From UBA11373 sp035291545 (lineage in GTDB: Bacteria; Actinomycetota; Acidimicrobiia; Spongiisociales; UBA11373): a stretch of 35,557 nt of DNA. Each line of letters begins with the position of its first letter. The first letter of the stretch is position 1. The position numbers were made by a program, and so were the translations under genes. Where the stretch lies: contig DATDRW010000103.1 in NCBI GenBank assembly GCA_035291545.1, positions 1 through 35,557 on the forward strand, read 5' to 3'. Shown here one piece after another: positions 7,841-16,070 of this stretch. The notes below the pieces were generated by a model. It worked only from the letters and a program-made list of their open reading frames with translations. It had not been told where the DNA came from and did not search any database.

Positions 7841-8725
7841 GTGCCCAGCGCCGAACTCCGTCTCATCCAGCGACGCATCAAGAGCGTCCGTTCCACGATG
7901 AAGATCACCCGCGCCATGGAGTTGATCGCCACGTCGCGGATCGCCCGAGCGCAGCAGCGAGTCACCGCCGCCCAGCCCTACACCCGCAAGATGAACGAGG
8001 TGATCCGCAACGTCGCCGCCGCCTCGGGAGGGGCCTCGCACCCGCTCCTCGAGGCCCGTCCGGAGCGGACCGCCGGGGTGCTCGTGGTGACCTCCGATCG
8101 GGGGCTCGCCGGCGCCTACAACATCAATGTGATGCGGCTTGCCGAGCTGCGCATGATCGACCTCGTCCGCAGCGGCACCGACGTTCGGGTCTACGTGGTC
8201 GGCAAGAAGGCGCATTCATACTTCCGTTACCGCGGCTATCAGATTCAACAGGCGTTCCTCGGGGTCACCGACACCCCCGGGTACGGGGACGCCCGGGCGG
8301 TGGCCAACGTGCTGATGAACGACTTCGCCGAGGGAACCATCGACACCGTCGAGGTGTTCACCACCCGCTACGTGTCGGCGCTCACACAGACCGCGTCGAC
8401 CTGGACCCTTTTGCCGATCGCGCCCCCACTCACGCCTGAGGGGATCGATGCGGCCGGACCCGTCGGGTACACCTACGAGCCCTCTCCCGACGCCATCCTG
8501 GGACGGCTGCTGCCGCGCTACGTCGAGGCGTCGGCGTTCGGGATCCTGCTCGAGGCCTCGGCGTCGGAGCACGCCGCCCGCCGCCGGGCGATGAAGGCCG
8601 CCACCGAGAACGCCGACGAACTGACCCGGGTGCTCAGCCGCCAGGGCAATCAGGCCCGCCAGGCGGAGATCACCACTGAGATTTCCGAGATCGTCGGCGG
8701 CGCCGAGGCGCTGACCCGCGGCTAG
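7841..8725 (+). CDS. atpG: F0F1 ATP synthase subunit gamma
   Basis: This is the central rotor shaft of F1, 294 aa. The N-terminal helix has the family pattern RRIKSVRSTMKITRAMELI. The segment SDRGLAGAYN marks the Rossmann-like domain. The C-terminal helix contains ASEHAARRRAMKAATENA and ends EISEIVGGAEAL. The start is GTG 7841, 6 bp after the atpA stop. No gamma insertion of the chloroplast type is seen. Confidence 0.96.
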   Translation: MPSAELRLIQRRIKSVRSTMKITRAMELIATSRIARAQQRVTAAQPYTRKMNEVIRNVAAASGGASHPLLEARPERTAGVLVVTSDRGLAGAYNINVMRLAELRMIDLVRSGTDVRVYVVGKKAHSYFRYRGYQIQQAFLGVTDTPGYGDARAVANVLMNDFAEGTIDTVEVFTTRYVSALTQTASTWTLLPIAPPLTPEGIDAAGPVGYTYEPSPDAILGRLLPRYVEASAFGILLEASASEHAARRRAMKAATENADELTRVLSRQGNQARQAEITTEISEIVGGAEALTRG

Positions 8726-8743
8726 TCCCCAGGAGGAAGACAC

Positions 8744-10165
<1,422 letters not shown>

Positions 10166-10175
10166 AGGGGCTCAA

Positions 10176-10192
10176 CGCCGCTTCATGCGGCG
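10176..10192 (+). terminator. Hairpin between atpD and atpC
   Basis: CGCCGC (10176-10181), loop TTCAT, GCGGCG (10187-10192) makes a perfect 6-bp stem starting 10 bp after the atpD stop. No T-tract follows, so it may be an mRNA stability or attenuation element and not a full terminator. Confidence 0.35.
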
Positions 10193-10259
10193 GATTGCAG
10201 ATTGCAGATTGCAGACGTACGACGCTGCTGCCATCTGCCATCTGCCGTCTGCCATCTGC
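10193..10259. repeat. Heptad-repeat island 2 (inside the ATP synthase operon)
   Basis: The left arm is GATTGCA three times (10193-10213). After a 17-bp core the right arm is CCATCTG, CCATCTG, CCGTCTG, CCATCTG (10231-10258) plus C. Read in another phase, the left unit is GCAGATT and the right unit is the complement of GCAGATG, so the arms form imperfect inverted repeats. The island lies between atpD and atpC, which are expected to be co-transcribed. Confidence 0.85.
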
Positions 10260-10284
10260 TTTCGGCGAGCCGGAGGCGAGCTGA

Positions 10285-10602
10285 ATGGCGAGACATTTCC
10301 ATCTCGACATCGTGTCCCCCGAGGCGATCGTGTGGTCCGGTGAGGCCGACATGCTGGTGACCCGGACCACCGAGGGCGAGATCGGCATCCTCGCCGACCA
10401 TGAGCCGACGATGGCCGCCCTGGCCACCGGGTCCGCCGAAATCCACGCCGACGGCAAGGTGATCACCCTCGCCATCCACGGCGGGTTCCTGCAGATCTTC
10501 CGTAACGAGGTGACCCTCCTCACCGACCGCGCCGAGATCGCCGCCGGCGACAAGGCGCAAGCCCGGGAGCTGGCGCAGGCGCTGGCGGAAACAGCGGAGT
10601 AA
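10285..10602 (+). CDS. atpC: F0F1 ATP synthase subunit epsilon
   Basis: This 105-aa subunit sits at the foot of gamma and can inhibit ATP hydrolysis. The beta-sandwich domain shows the family pattern GEIGILADHEPTMAAL and continues to about residue 85. The C-terminal helical domain is reduced to one short helix ending AQALAETAE; E. coli epsilon is about 139 aa. The start ATG 10285 has GGAGGCGAG just upstream. The unusual feature is its separation from atpD by about 119 bp of hairpin and heptad repeats. Confidence 0.93.
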   Translation: MARHFHLDIVSPEAIVWSGEADMLVTRTTEGEIGILADHEPTMAALATGSAEIHADGKVITLAIHGGFLQIFRNEVTLLTDRAEIAAGDKAQARELAQALAETAE

Positions 10603-10636
10603 TCGACGCGGTCGGGCGGCTGGCCATCCGCCCAAG

Positions 10637-10711
10637 GTCCATAGTCCATGGTCCATAGTCGAGTGAGTTCGGTCTGGTTCGATTGACTGTCGACTATCGA
10701 CGATCGGCTAC
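10637..10711. repeat. Heptad-repeat island 3 (downstream of atpC)
   Basis: The left arm is GTCCATA, GTCCATG, GTCCATA, GTCGAGT (10637-10664). The right arm is TGACTGT, CGACTAT, CGACGAT, CGGCTAC (10684-10711). ATAGTCGA (10655-10662) and TCGACTAT (10690-10697) are a perfect 8-bp inverted repeat with a 27-nt loop, so the island could also fold as a hairpin after atpC. Confidence 0.8.
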
Positions 10712-10714
10712 CTT
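10709..10714 (+). promoter_or_regulatory. Candidate leaderless -10 box
   Basis: TACCTT is 7 nt before GTG 10722. It overlaps the last unit of the heptad island. Confidence 0.35.
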
Positions 10715-10721
10715 GTTCCTC

Positions 10722-11147
10722 GTGATCACCCTCGACGTCGGATCCGACGCCGATCTTCCCGCCATCCGGGTACTGCTCACCCAGGCCGGCCTTCCCCTCG
10801 ACGGATTGATGGAACCCCCGACCCGCTTCGTGGTGGCGCGTAACGGTGACCGACTGGTGGGCGTGGGGGCTCTGGAGCAACACGGCTCCGACGGATTGCT
10901 GCGTTCGTTGGTCGTCGAACCCGAGGTGAGGGCGACCGGGATCGGGTCCGGGATCGTCACCGAACTAGAGCGGTGGGCCGACGAGATCGGGCTGACCGGG
11001 ACCTACATCCTGACCGATACCGCCGAGCGGTTCTTCTCCCGGAGGGGATACCGCCGCATCGGACGCCGTGATGCTCCACCTGCCGTCATGGGCTCCATCG
11101 AGTGGGCCACGGCGTGTGACGAGTCGGCGACCGCCATGGTGCGCTGA
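10722..11147 (+). CDS. GNAT acetyltransferase, ArsN2-like
   Basis: The protein has 141 aa and a GNAT fold. RSLVV (61-65) and the acetyl-CoA loop R70-ATGIGSG are visible. The overall pattern (LTQAGLPLDGL, FVVARNGDRLVGVGALE, GSDGLLRSLVV, LTDTAERFFSRRGY, RRDAPPAV, final DESATAM) fits the ArsN2 subfamily, often found in arsenic-resistance loci. No ars gene is present nearby, so arsenic chemistry is only a hint and the substrate is open. I chose GTG 10722; the frame runs back to a TTG at 10683, but that part is heptad repeat. Confidence 0.82.
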   Translation: MITLDVGSDADLPAIRVLLTQAGLPLDGLMEPPTRFVVARNGDRLVGVGALEQHGSDGLLRSLVVEPEVRATGIGSGIVTELERWADEIGLTGTYILTDTAERFFSRRGYRRIGRRDAPPAVMGSIEWATACDESATAMVR

Positions 11148-11150
11148 GAC

Positions 11151-11579
11151 TCAGAACCGGGCGGCGAACCCGTCGACCTGAGTCACCAACCCCTGCTGCA
11201 GAGCATCGCTCACCACCCCCCAGAACATGCCGGCGAGGATGCCGCGGGAACGGGCGGTGAGGGAGACGGTCATCGCGGTTCCACCTTCGGCGGGGACGAG
11301 CGTCACCCCGAGTTCTCCCGCGAGCTCCGACGAGTCGAGAGCGAGCACCATCCGTTCGCCCTCCACGCACCCCGTGGTGAGCGCGGACCCCTTGTGCCGG
11401 GTGCCGGCGGCGAGCGCGGTCCAGGCGAACGAGGCGAGGCGGCCATCACGCACCACGGAGTCGGTGACCGAGTCCATCATGCCCAGGCTGAGCCAGGTCT
11501 CGGCGTCCTGCAGGGCCGACCAGATGGCGACGGGCGTCGCCGCCACACGCACGGTGTGGGCAAAAGTGGATTCAGGCAC
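11151..11579 (-). CDS. SRPBCC (START-like) ligand-binding domain protein
   Basis: The protein has 142 aa and a single polyketide-cyclase/CoxG-like helix-grip domain. It starts with the typical pattern AHTVRVAATPVAIWSALQDAETW and ends with a long amphipathic C-terminal helix. Such proteins bind hydrophobic ligands or act as small cyclases or chaperones; nothing here fixes the ligand. I chose GTG at 11579 because TACCCT lies 8 nt upstream on the minus strand. The frame continues to 12083 only as an antisense or overlapping shadow. The gene ends 4 bp past the convergent acetyltransferase stop. Confidence 0.7.
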   Translation of the reverse strand: MPESTFAHTVRVAATPVAIWSALQDAETWLSLGMMDSVTDSVVRDGRLASFAWTALAAGTRHKGSALTTGCVEGERMVLALDSSELAGELGVTLVPAEGGTAMTVSLTARSRGILAGMFWGVVSDALQQGLVTQVDGFAARF

Positions 11580-11587
11580 GAGGCGAG

Positions 11588-11593
11588 AGGGTA
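11588..11593 (-). promoter_or_regulatory. Candidate leaderless -10 box
   Basis: On the minus strand TACCCT ends 8 nt before GTG 11579. Confidence 0.35.
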
Positions 11594-11642
11594 ACGGCGT
11601 GCCCGTGGTCAGGGCCGAGGGTCGGGCCCTGCGGCGCCTCCC

Positions 11643-11746
11643 GCAATTGGCAATGGGCGATTCGCAATTCGCCAGACCGCGGTGACGCGGGTCTTGCGGG
11701 CGACGGGCGACGGGCGTCGGGCGACGGGCGTCGGGCGACGGGCAGC
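11643..11746. repeat. Heptad-repeat island 4 (composite)
   Basis: The left arm is GCAATTG, GCAATGG, GCGATTC, GCAATTC, GCCAGAC (11643-11677). The core CGCGGTGACGCGGGTCTTGC follows. The right arm is seven GGGCGAC-type units (11698-11746), where position 6 alternates A and T in several units. The core contains an inverted repeat AGACC...GGGTCT. The core and right arm recur at 18250-18323 with about five differences in 30 core bases. Confidence 0.85.
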
Positions 11747-11751
11747 GGTTC

Positions 11752-12213
11752 TCAACACCCCAGCTCGGTTGCGTGCCCCAGTTCTCCTGCACGCCGCTCC
11801 CAGGCGGTGCACGCCGCCGACACGGTGTCGGCGAGGGCGTCGAGTTCGCTCGAGGCCTCGAGGGCGGCGAGAAACTCCCCGGGGTCGAGTCCGGCCGTTT
11901 CCGCGAGGAATCCCTCAGTGGCAGCGACGAAGCCAGCCATTGTCGTGGTGAGGGCGAGGTGCTCCGGCCGCATCTCGTCCGGCGCTGACAGACGGGCGAT
12001 TGCGTCGAGCGCGGTCTGCCGCGCCGCCACCACGCCCTCGATCTGTTCCCGGGTCGGCGCCGCACCCGGGGGGAGGGCGGCAAACGAGTCTCGGGTCATC
12101 TGTGCGGTTGCGGCGGCGATCTCGGTCACGTACCTGCCGACGGCATCATCGCCCGAACACGCGGCGAGGGTCACCGCGAGGAGCGCACCGGCAAAGGTTC
12201 GGGTCAGCCGCAC
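11752..12213 (-). CDS. Small lipoprotein of unknown function
   Basis: The protein has 153 aa. A signal peptide ends in the lipobox LAAC with the lipidated Cys at residue 19. The mature part is Ala-rich and helical, with four more or less regular amphipathic helices and one other Cys pair near the end (AACTAW and the final C). No family is recognised. The GTG start overlaps the stop of the upstream M23 peptidase gene by 10 bp, so the two form an operon and the lipoprotein may act in the same envelope process. Confidence 0.75.
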   Translation of the reverse strand: MRLTRTFAGALLAVTLAACSGDDAVGRYVTEIAAATAQMTRDSFAALPPGAAPTREQIEGVVAARQTALDAIARLSAPDEMRPEHLALTTTMAGFVAATEGFLAETAGLDPGEFLAALEASSELDALADTVSAACTAWERRAGELGHATELGC

Positions 12214-13346
12214 GCCTTGAAGTCATCGAGGCCGAGGAAGGCGGCGAGGGCGTCACGGGTGTTCGGGCCGATCTTGCCGTCGACGGTGAGGCTGCCGTAG
12301 GCCCTCTGGAAGGCAGCGACCGCGGTTTCGGTCTTCGGTCCGTACACCCCGTCGGCGGGTCCGGGATCGTACCCCGCTACCGCCAGCAGCTTCTGGATGC
12401 TCTTGACGTCGTCACCGCGATAACCCGGCCTGATGGTCCGGTTGTTGTCGTCCAACACCGGCATCGCCGGCATCACCCGGTACACCTGGGCGATGTGGCC
12501 CCGTGTCACCGGGCCGATGACGCCGTCGGGGTTGATCCCCCGTCCCTCCTGGAAGGCGCGGATGGCACCGACGGTGAGGTTGCCGGCCACGCCGTCGATG
12601 GCTCCGGTGTCGTACCCGATGGCACTCAGGAAACGCTGCAACTCGGTGACCGCAGTGCCCCGCGATTCACGCTTGATGAGCCCGGTCGTCGCCAGCAGTG
12701 TGTCGATCGCCCCTGAGTTGGGGGGTCGGCAGATGGCGACGGGGTTGCCGGTCTCGGCGGCGCGCAGCGCCTGGTACGGGTCGACGATCACCCCGTCCTT
12801 GTCCATGAGCTCGAAGTGGAGGTGGGGAGAGGTCCCTTCGGCGTTGCCGCTGTCGCCGACCCATCCGATCAGCTGGCCGGCCTGGACTTGCACCCCGACG
12901 TCGATCCCCGGGGCGATGCCCCAGCCCTGGCCGTCGTCGGTGCCGGGGGTGTCGTTGTTGAGGTGGATGTACTTGGAGACCCACCCGCCCTCATGGGTGA
13001 TACGCAGGGTGCAGCACCTACCGTACTTGCTGATCCACGTCTGGTTGCCCGAGCCGTTGACGTAGGTGATCGTGCCGTCGGCGATGGCGACGATCGGGGT
13101 CATCTTGGGCGCCATGATGTCGATGCCGTGGTGGGTCCCGCCGGGGCGCGCCGCCCAGAAGCCGGCGCTGTAGTGGTTGGTCCCGGCGACCGGGAACATC
13201 ATCGGGAAGTCGACGACCTCGCCGAAGTTGTGTTCGGGCCCGTCGAACGGGGTCTCGTGGTTGGCGAGGGCGGTGGGTATCACCACCGCGGTGGCAACCG
13301 CGATGGTGGCAATGAGGATGGTGAGTCGCCTCGTCATCGAGCGCAT
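12204..13346 (-). CDS. Secreted M23 endopeptidase with two peptidoglycan-binding domains
   Basis: The protein has 380 aa. A signal peptide (1-29, ending ALA-N) is followed by a LytM/M23 zinc peptidase domain (about 55-195) and two PG_binding_1 repeats (about 228-288 and 308-370). Zinc ligands are present: H72 and D76 in HHGID, and H177 in HLHFE with H175 as the catalytic partner, so it should be active on peptide cross-bridges. Adjacent cysteines (C111-C112) may form a disulfide. ATG 13346 was chosen; ATG 13337 is an alternative. It is the first gene of a pair with the downstream lipoprotein. The 5' leader appears structured. Confidence 0.9.
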   Translation of the reverse strand: MRSMTRRLTILIATIAVATAVVIPTALANHETPFDGPEHNFGEVVDFPMMFPVAGTNHYSAGFWAARPGGTHHGIDIMAPKMTPIVAIADGTITYVNGSGNQTWISKYGRCCTLRITHEGGWVSKYIHLNNDTPGTDDGQGWGIAPGIDVGVQVQAGQLIGWVGDSGNAEGTSPHLHFELMDKDGVIVDPYQALRAAETGNPVAICRPPNSGAIDTLLATTGLIKRESRGTAVTELQRFLSAIGYDTGAIDGVAGNLTVGAIRAFQEGRGINPDGVIGPVTRGHIAQVYRVMPAMPVLDDNNRTIRPGYRGDDVKSIQKLLAVAGYDPGPADGVYGPKTETAVAAFQRAYGSLTVDGKIGPNTRDALAAFLGLDDFKACG

Positions 13347-13414
13347 GGTCTTCGGCCTTCCGCGCGGTTCGCTGTCGAGTGGTTCGGCTTTTCCGGTGGC
13401 TCACCGTAGCGAAA
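13347..13414 (-). promoter_or_regulatory. Structured 5' leader of the M23 peptidase gene
   Basis: On the minus strand TTCGCT (about 13409-13414) can pair with AGCGAA (about 13365-13370). The enclosed region has a CGGTG-AGC-CACCG hairpin and the segment GAACCACTCGACAGCGAACC. The last part resembles the 3' core of the c-di-AMP (ydaO) riboswitch, but the GGGGGACCC portion and the outer stem of that class are missing. I treat it only as a possible regulatory leader. Confidence 0.3.
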
Positions 13415-13454
13415 GCTGAATTTTGTGAGATATCGGCGTCCCACGGCGCCGGCC

Positions 13455-14582
13455 TCAGCGAATCGGCACGCGATCGGTCCACAGGGTGTGGTCGGGAAGT
13501 CCGCGGAGTACGGGGTGTGCGTGTGACTCGATGAAGGCCGGGATCAGCCTTCCGGAGATCGACCCGTCGGGTTCCACGATGACCTCGGCGACGGCCGTCG
13601 TGCTGCGATCGGCGTCGAGCCTGGCCCACACGAAGTTGCCCATGCCCCAGAAGATCGGGCGGTCGCGGTACACCTCGAGGGGGAGCAGCCGATGGTGGTG
13701 GTGGGCGATCACGGCATCGGCGCCGGCGTCGACCAGTGCGTGGCCCCGTCGCACCTCGAGGTCGGTCGGGGTGGGGGTTTCGTTGTATTCGCCCTGGTGG
13801 AGGGACACGATCACGATGTCGGCGACCTGATCGAGGGCCGCAACCACCTCGGTCATGGTTTCGAACCGCGCCGGGGAGATTCCCGGCGTGTCGGTCTCGG
13901 CGAACCATGGGTTGATCAGCTCCGGGCCCGGAGGGTAGGCCGGCATGTACGTGAGCCCACTGACTCCGGAGAACGACACCACCGCGATGGTCCACCCTCC
14001 CCGCTCGAAGAACACCGCCCGCGTGGCCTCCTCGAGGTTCGCCCCCGCACCTACCGGGTGCAGTCCGGCTGCGTCCAGGTTCTGCCTGGCGACGAGCATC
14101 GCCTTGAATCCATAGTCGGCGGAGTGGTTGTTGCCCATGGCGGCGACGTCGAATCCTGCGGCCGCCATGACCGGCAGAGCCGCCGTGTCGCAGCGGAACG
14201 AGTTGGGCTTGTCGGAGAGCAGCCGTCCGCCGTCGGCCGCGGCGCACTCGAGGTTGCCGATGGTGAGGGCGTCGCGCAGGAACAGCCCGTCCATCCCGGA
14301 GAAGGCGATCTCGTACCCGGAGTCGCGGAAGGCGTCGTGGAAGCAGTTGCACAGGACGATGTCCCCCACTCCGTGGATCACGATCCGGTCGCGTCGCGGC
14401 GGACTCGGCAGGATCGTGGTCGTCGTGGTGGGGGCGGGAAGCGTTGTCGGCACCGTGGTCGTCGTGACCGGTGGTGTGGTGACCGTGGAAGGGGTGGTGA
14501 CCGTGGAAGGGCTGGTGACCGCCGTGGCTCCCGCCGTGCACGAGGCGAGCAGGAACGCCGCGATCGCCACTCGGAGTTTCAT
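13455..14582 (-). CDS. CapA-family metallophosphatase-fold lipoprotein
   Basis: The protein has 375 aa. The lipobox LLASC puts the lipidated Cys at residue 15. A Thr/Pro linker (20-60) leads to a CapA/PGA_cap domain. Family motifs are GVGDIVL (71-77), NLE (110-112), NNHSADYG (151-158), HQGEYN, the His cluster AHHHH and GMGNFVW. Bacillus CapA takes part in poly-gamma-glutamate synthesis, but most relatives are uncharacterised phosphoesterase-like proteins. No pgs/cap partners are nearby, so the role is open. The linker is encoded by imperfect tandem repeats at about 14459-14520. TACGCT 7 nt upstream suggests a leaderless transcript. Confidence 0.85.
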   Translation of the reverse strand: MKLRVAIAAFLLASCTAGATAVTSPSTVTTPSTVTTPPVTTTTVPTTLPAPTTTTTILPSPPRRDRIVIHGVGDIVLCNCFHDAFRDSGYEIAFSGMDGLFLRDALTIGNLECAAADGGRLLSDKPNSFRCDTAALPVMAAAGFDVAAMGNNHSADYGFKAMLVARQNLDAAGLHPVGAGANLEEATRAVFFERGGWTIAVVSFSGVSGLTYMPAYPPGPELINPWFAETDTPGISPARFETMTEVVAALDQVADIVIVSLHQGEYNETPTPTDLEVRRGHALVDAGADAVIAHHHHRLLPLEVYRDRPIFWGMGNFVWARLDADRSTTAVAEVIVEPDGSISGRLIPAFIESHAHPVLRGLPDHTLWTDRVPIR

Positions 14583-14589
14583 CGCCGGG

Positions 14590-14595
14590 AGCGTA
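14590..14595 (-). promoter_or_regulatory. Candidate leaderless -10 box
   Basis: Minus-strand TACGCT ends 7 nt before ATG 14582. It lies in a 50-bp divergent promoter region shared with the deacetylase gene. Confidence 0.4.
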
Positions 14596-14618
14596 CCTTT
14601 CGTCCTCGGCGGCGCCGG

Positions 14619-14624
14619 TAGTGT
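14619..14624 (+). promoter_or_regulatory. Candidate leaderless -10 box
   Basis: TAGTGT ends 8 nt before ATG 14633. Confidence 0.35.
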
Positions 14625-14632
14625 TGCCGCCC

Positions 14633-15475
14633 ATGTCCGGCCTGCTCTCCTTCCATGCCCATCCCGACGACGAGTCGATCTCCATGGGGGGCACGCTGGC
14701 GGAACTCGCCGATCGCGGTGTCGCCGTCACCGTCGTCACCGCCACCCGGGGTGAGGCGGGGGAGATCCACAACCGCGACGATGCCGAGGCCGTCCGGGAG
14801 CGGCTCGGAGAGATCCGAGAATCCGAGCAGCGGGCCGCGCTCTCCGTGCTGGGTGTCGACGACCTGTGCTACCTCGGCTACCGCGACTCGGGGATGATGG
14901 GGACCGCGCCGAATTCTCACGGTGGGTCGTTCTGGAATGCGGACTTCATGGAGGCCACCGGAAGGCTGGTGGCTCTGATCCGGGCCCGGCGACCCGAGGT
15001 GGTGACCGCCTACGACCCATTCGGGGGATACGGTCACCCCGACCACATCCAGGTGCACCGGGTCGGCACTGCCGCGTTTTTCGCCGCTGCCGACACCGGC
15101 CGGTTCCCCCGGGCAGAGTTCGGCGATCCCTGGCAGCCGGAGACCCTGCTCTGGGCCACCTGGTCGCGGGAACGGGCGGTGGGGGTGCGGCGAGCGATGC
15201 GCGGCGAGGATGCCGACGAACTCCAGGGAGAACTGGAAGAACCCGCCTCCGGTTTCGTCTCCCGATTCCTCTCGGTGCGCCGCGATGTCTCGTCGTTCGT
15301 TTCCAGGAAGCGCCGGGCACTGCTCTGCCACGACACCCAGTTCACCGCCGACTCCTGGATCAGGGCGATGCCCGACGATCTGATCGCCGGGTTCCTCGGG
15401 GAAGAGGTATTCATCCGGGTGTGGGGAGAGCCCGGCGTGGTCGATCCGCTGGGGGCGCTGGGCGAATCGCGTTAG
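14633..15475 (+). CDS. PIG-L/LmbE-family N-deacetylase, MshB-like
   Basis: The protein has 280 aa. Zinc ligands H10 and D13 lie in HAHPDDE, with D12 as the likely general base, and H138 in GGYGHPDHIQVH is the third-ligand candidate. MshB removes the acetyl group from GlcNAc-inositol in mycothiol biosynthesis. The related Mca cleaves mycothiol conjugates. The GYGHPDH form is closer to MshB than to the GYPHPDH form of Mca, but this is judged from memory. ATG 14633 was chosen over GTG 14621 because the latter overlaps the -10 box. The 3' end overlaps the convergent lipoprotein stop by 4 bp. Confidence 0.82.
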   Translation: MSGLLSFHAHPDDESISMGGTLAELADRGVAVTVVTATRGEAGEIHNRDDAEAVRERLGEIRESEQRAALSVLGVDDLCYLGYRDSGMMGTAPNSHGGSFWNADFMEATGRLVALIRARRPEVVTAYDPFGGYGHPDHIQVHRVGTAAFFAAADTGRFPRAEFGDPWQPETLLWATWSRERAVGVRRAMRGEDADELQGELEEPASGFVSRFLSVRRDVSSFVSRKRRALLCHDTQFTADSWIRAMPDDLIAGFLGEEVFIRVWGEPGVVDPLGALGESR

Positions 15476-16017
15476 CCGCACGCCTCGGGCACTGCGGCGA
15501 CGATCGCGTCGGCGGTGATGCGCCACCCGGCGAGCCGGTTCGAGATGTCGGTCACCGGTCCAAAGGAACCCGCGAGCTCGGCATACCCGAGTTCGAACTC
15601 GGACCAGGCGGCGACGATCTCGTCGATGGTGGCCTGCAGCGTCCCCAGGGCGAGTGCCGTCGGTCCGGCCCGGTTCACCGCGACGAAGAATGTGGCGGAC
15701 TCACCGGGTGGTGCTGCCGTCGTCGTCGGCCACCCCGAGGCGCGATCGGCGACGAGTGCCCGTACCTCTGCGGCGGCGGTGTCGGCCGCGGCGGCGACCG
15801 CATCGGCATCGCCGGGAGCCTGGGCGCAAACTGCTGCCGGGAGCTCCCACCGGACGCCGTCCACGACGACCCCGACCGTGCCCGGGGTGGTCGGTCCCGG
15901 CGCGCTGGTCGTGACCTCGATCGTGGAATCAACGCCCGCGCGGGTGGTGGATGCCGCATCGACGCCACACGCCGCCACCAGCAGCGATGCCGTCAACAGG
16001 AGGGAGCCGATGCGCAT
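15472..16017 (-). CDS. Lipoprotein of unknown function
   Basis: The protein has 181 aa. The signal peptide and lipobox VAAC place the lipidated Cys at residue 17. A Thr/Ser-rich linker (about 21-47) precedes a helical Ala-rich domain with several Trp residues and a pair of possible disulfide cysteines (in AAVCAQAP and the C-terminal PEACG). No family is recognised. ATG 16017 gives a proper signal peptide directly; the longer frame to 16128 adds an unsupported Arg/Pro-rich tail. It diverges from the methyltransferase gene over 53 bp. Confidence 0.75.
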   Translation of the reverse strand: MRIGSLLLTASLLVAACGVDAASTTRAGVDSTIEVTTSAPGPTTPGTVGVVVDGVRWELPAAVCAQAPGDADAVAAAADTAAAEVRALVADRASGWPTTTAAPPGESATFFVAVNRAGPTALALGTLQATIDEIVAAWSEFELGYAELAGSFGPVTDISNRLAGWRITADAIVAAVPEACG

Positions 16018-16058
16018 GCCCGTTGGACGCTCGGGACGGGGCTGTGGTTTCCTCGCCG

Positions 16059-16064
16059 TACGAT
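16059..16064 (+). promoter_or_regulatory. Candidate leaderless -10 box
   Basis: TACGAT ends 6 nt before ATG 16071. Confidence 0.4.
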
Positions 16065-16070
16065 GCAGGC

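Noticed and set aside
13347..13454. Firm call of a c-di-AMP (ydaO) riboswitch
   Set aside because: Only part of the 3' core pattern is present and the predicted outer stem differs; kept as a low-confidence leader.
14440..14530. Repeats in the CapA gene as another intergenic heptad island
   Set aside because: They are in frame within the coding sequence and encode a Thr/Pro linker, a common lipoprotein feature.
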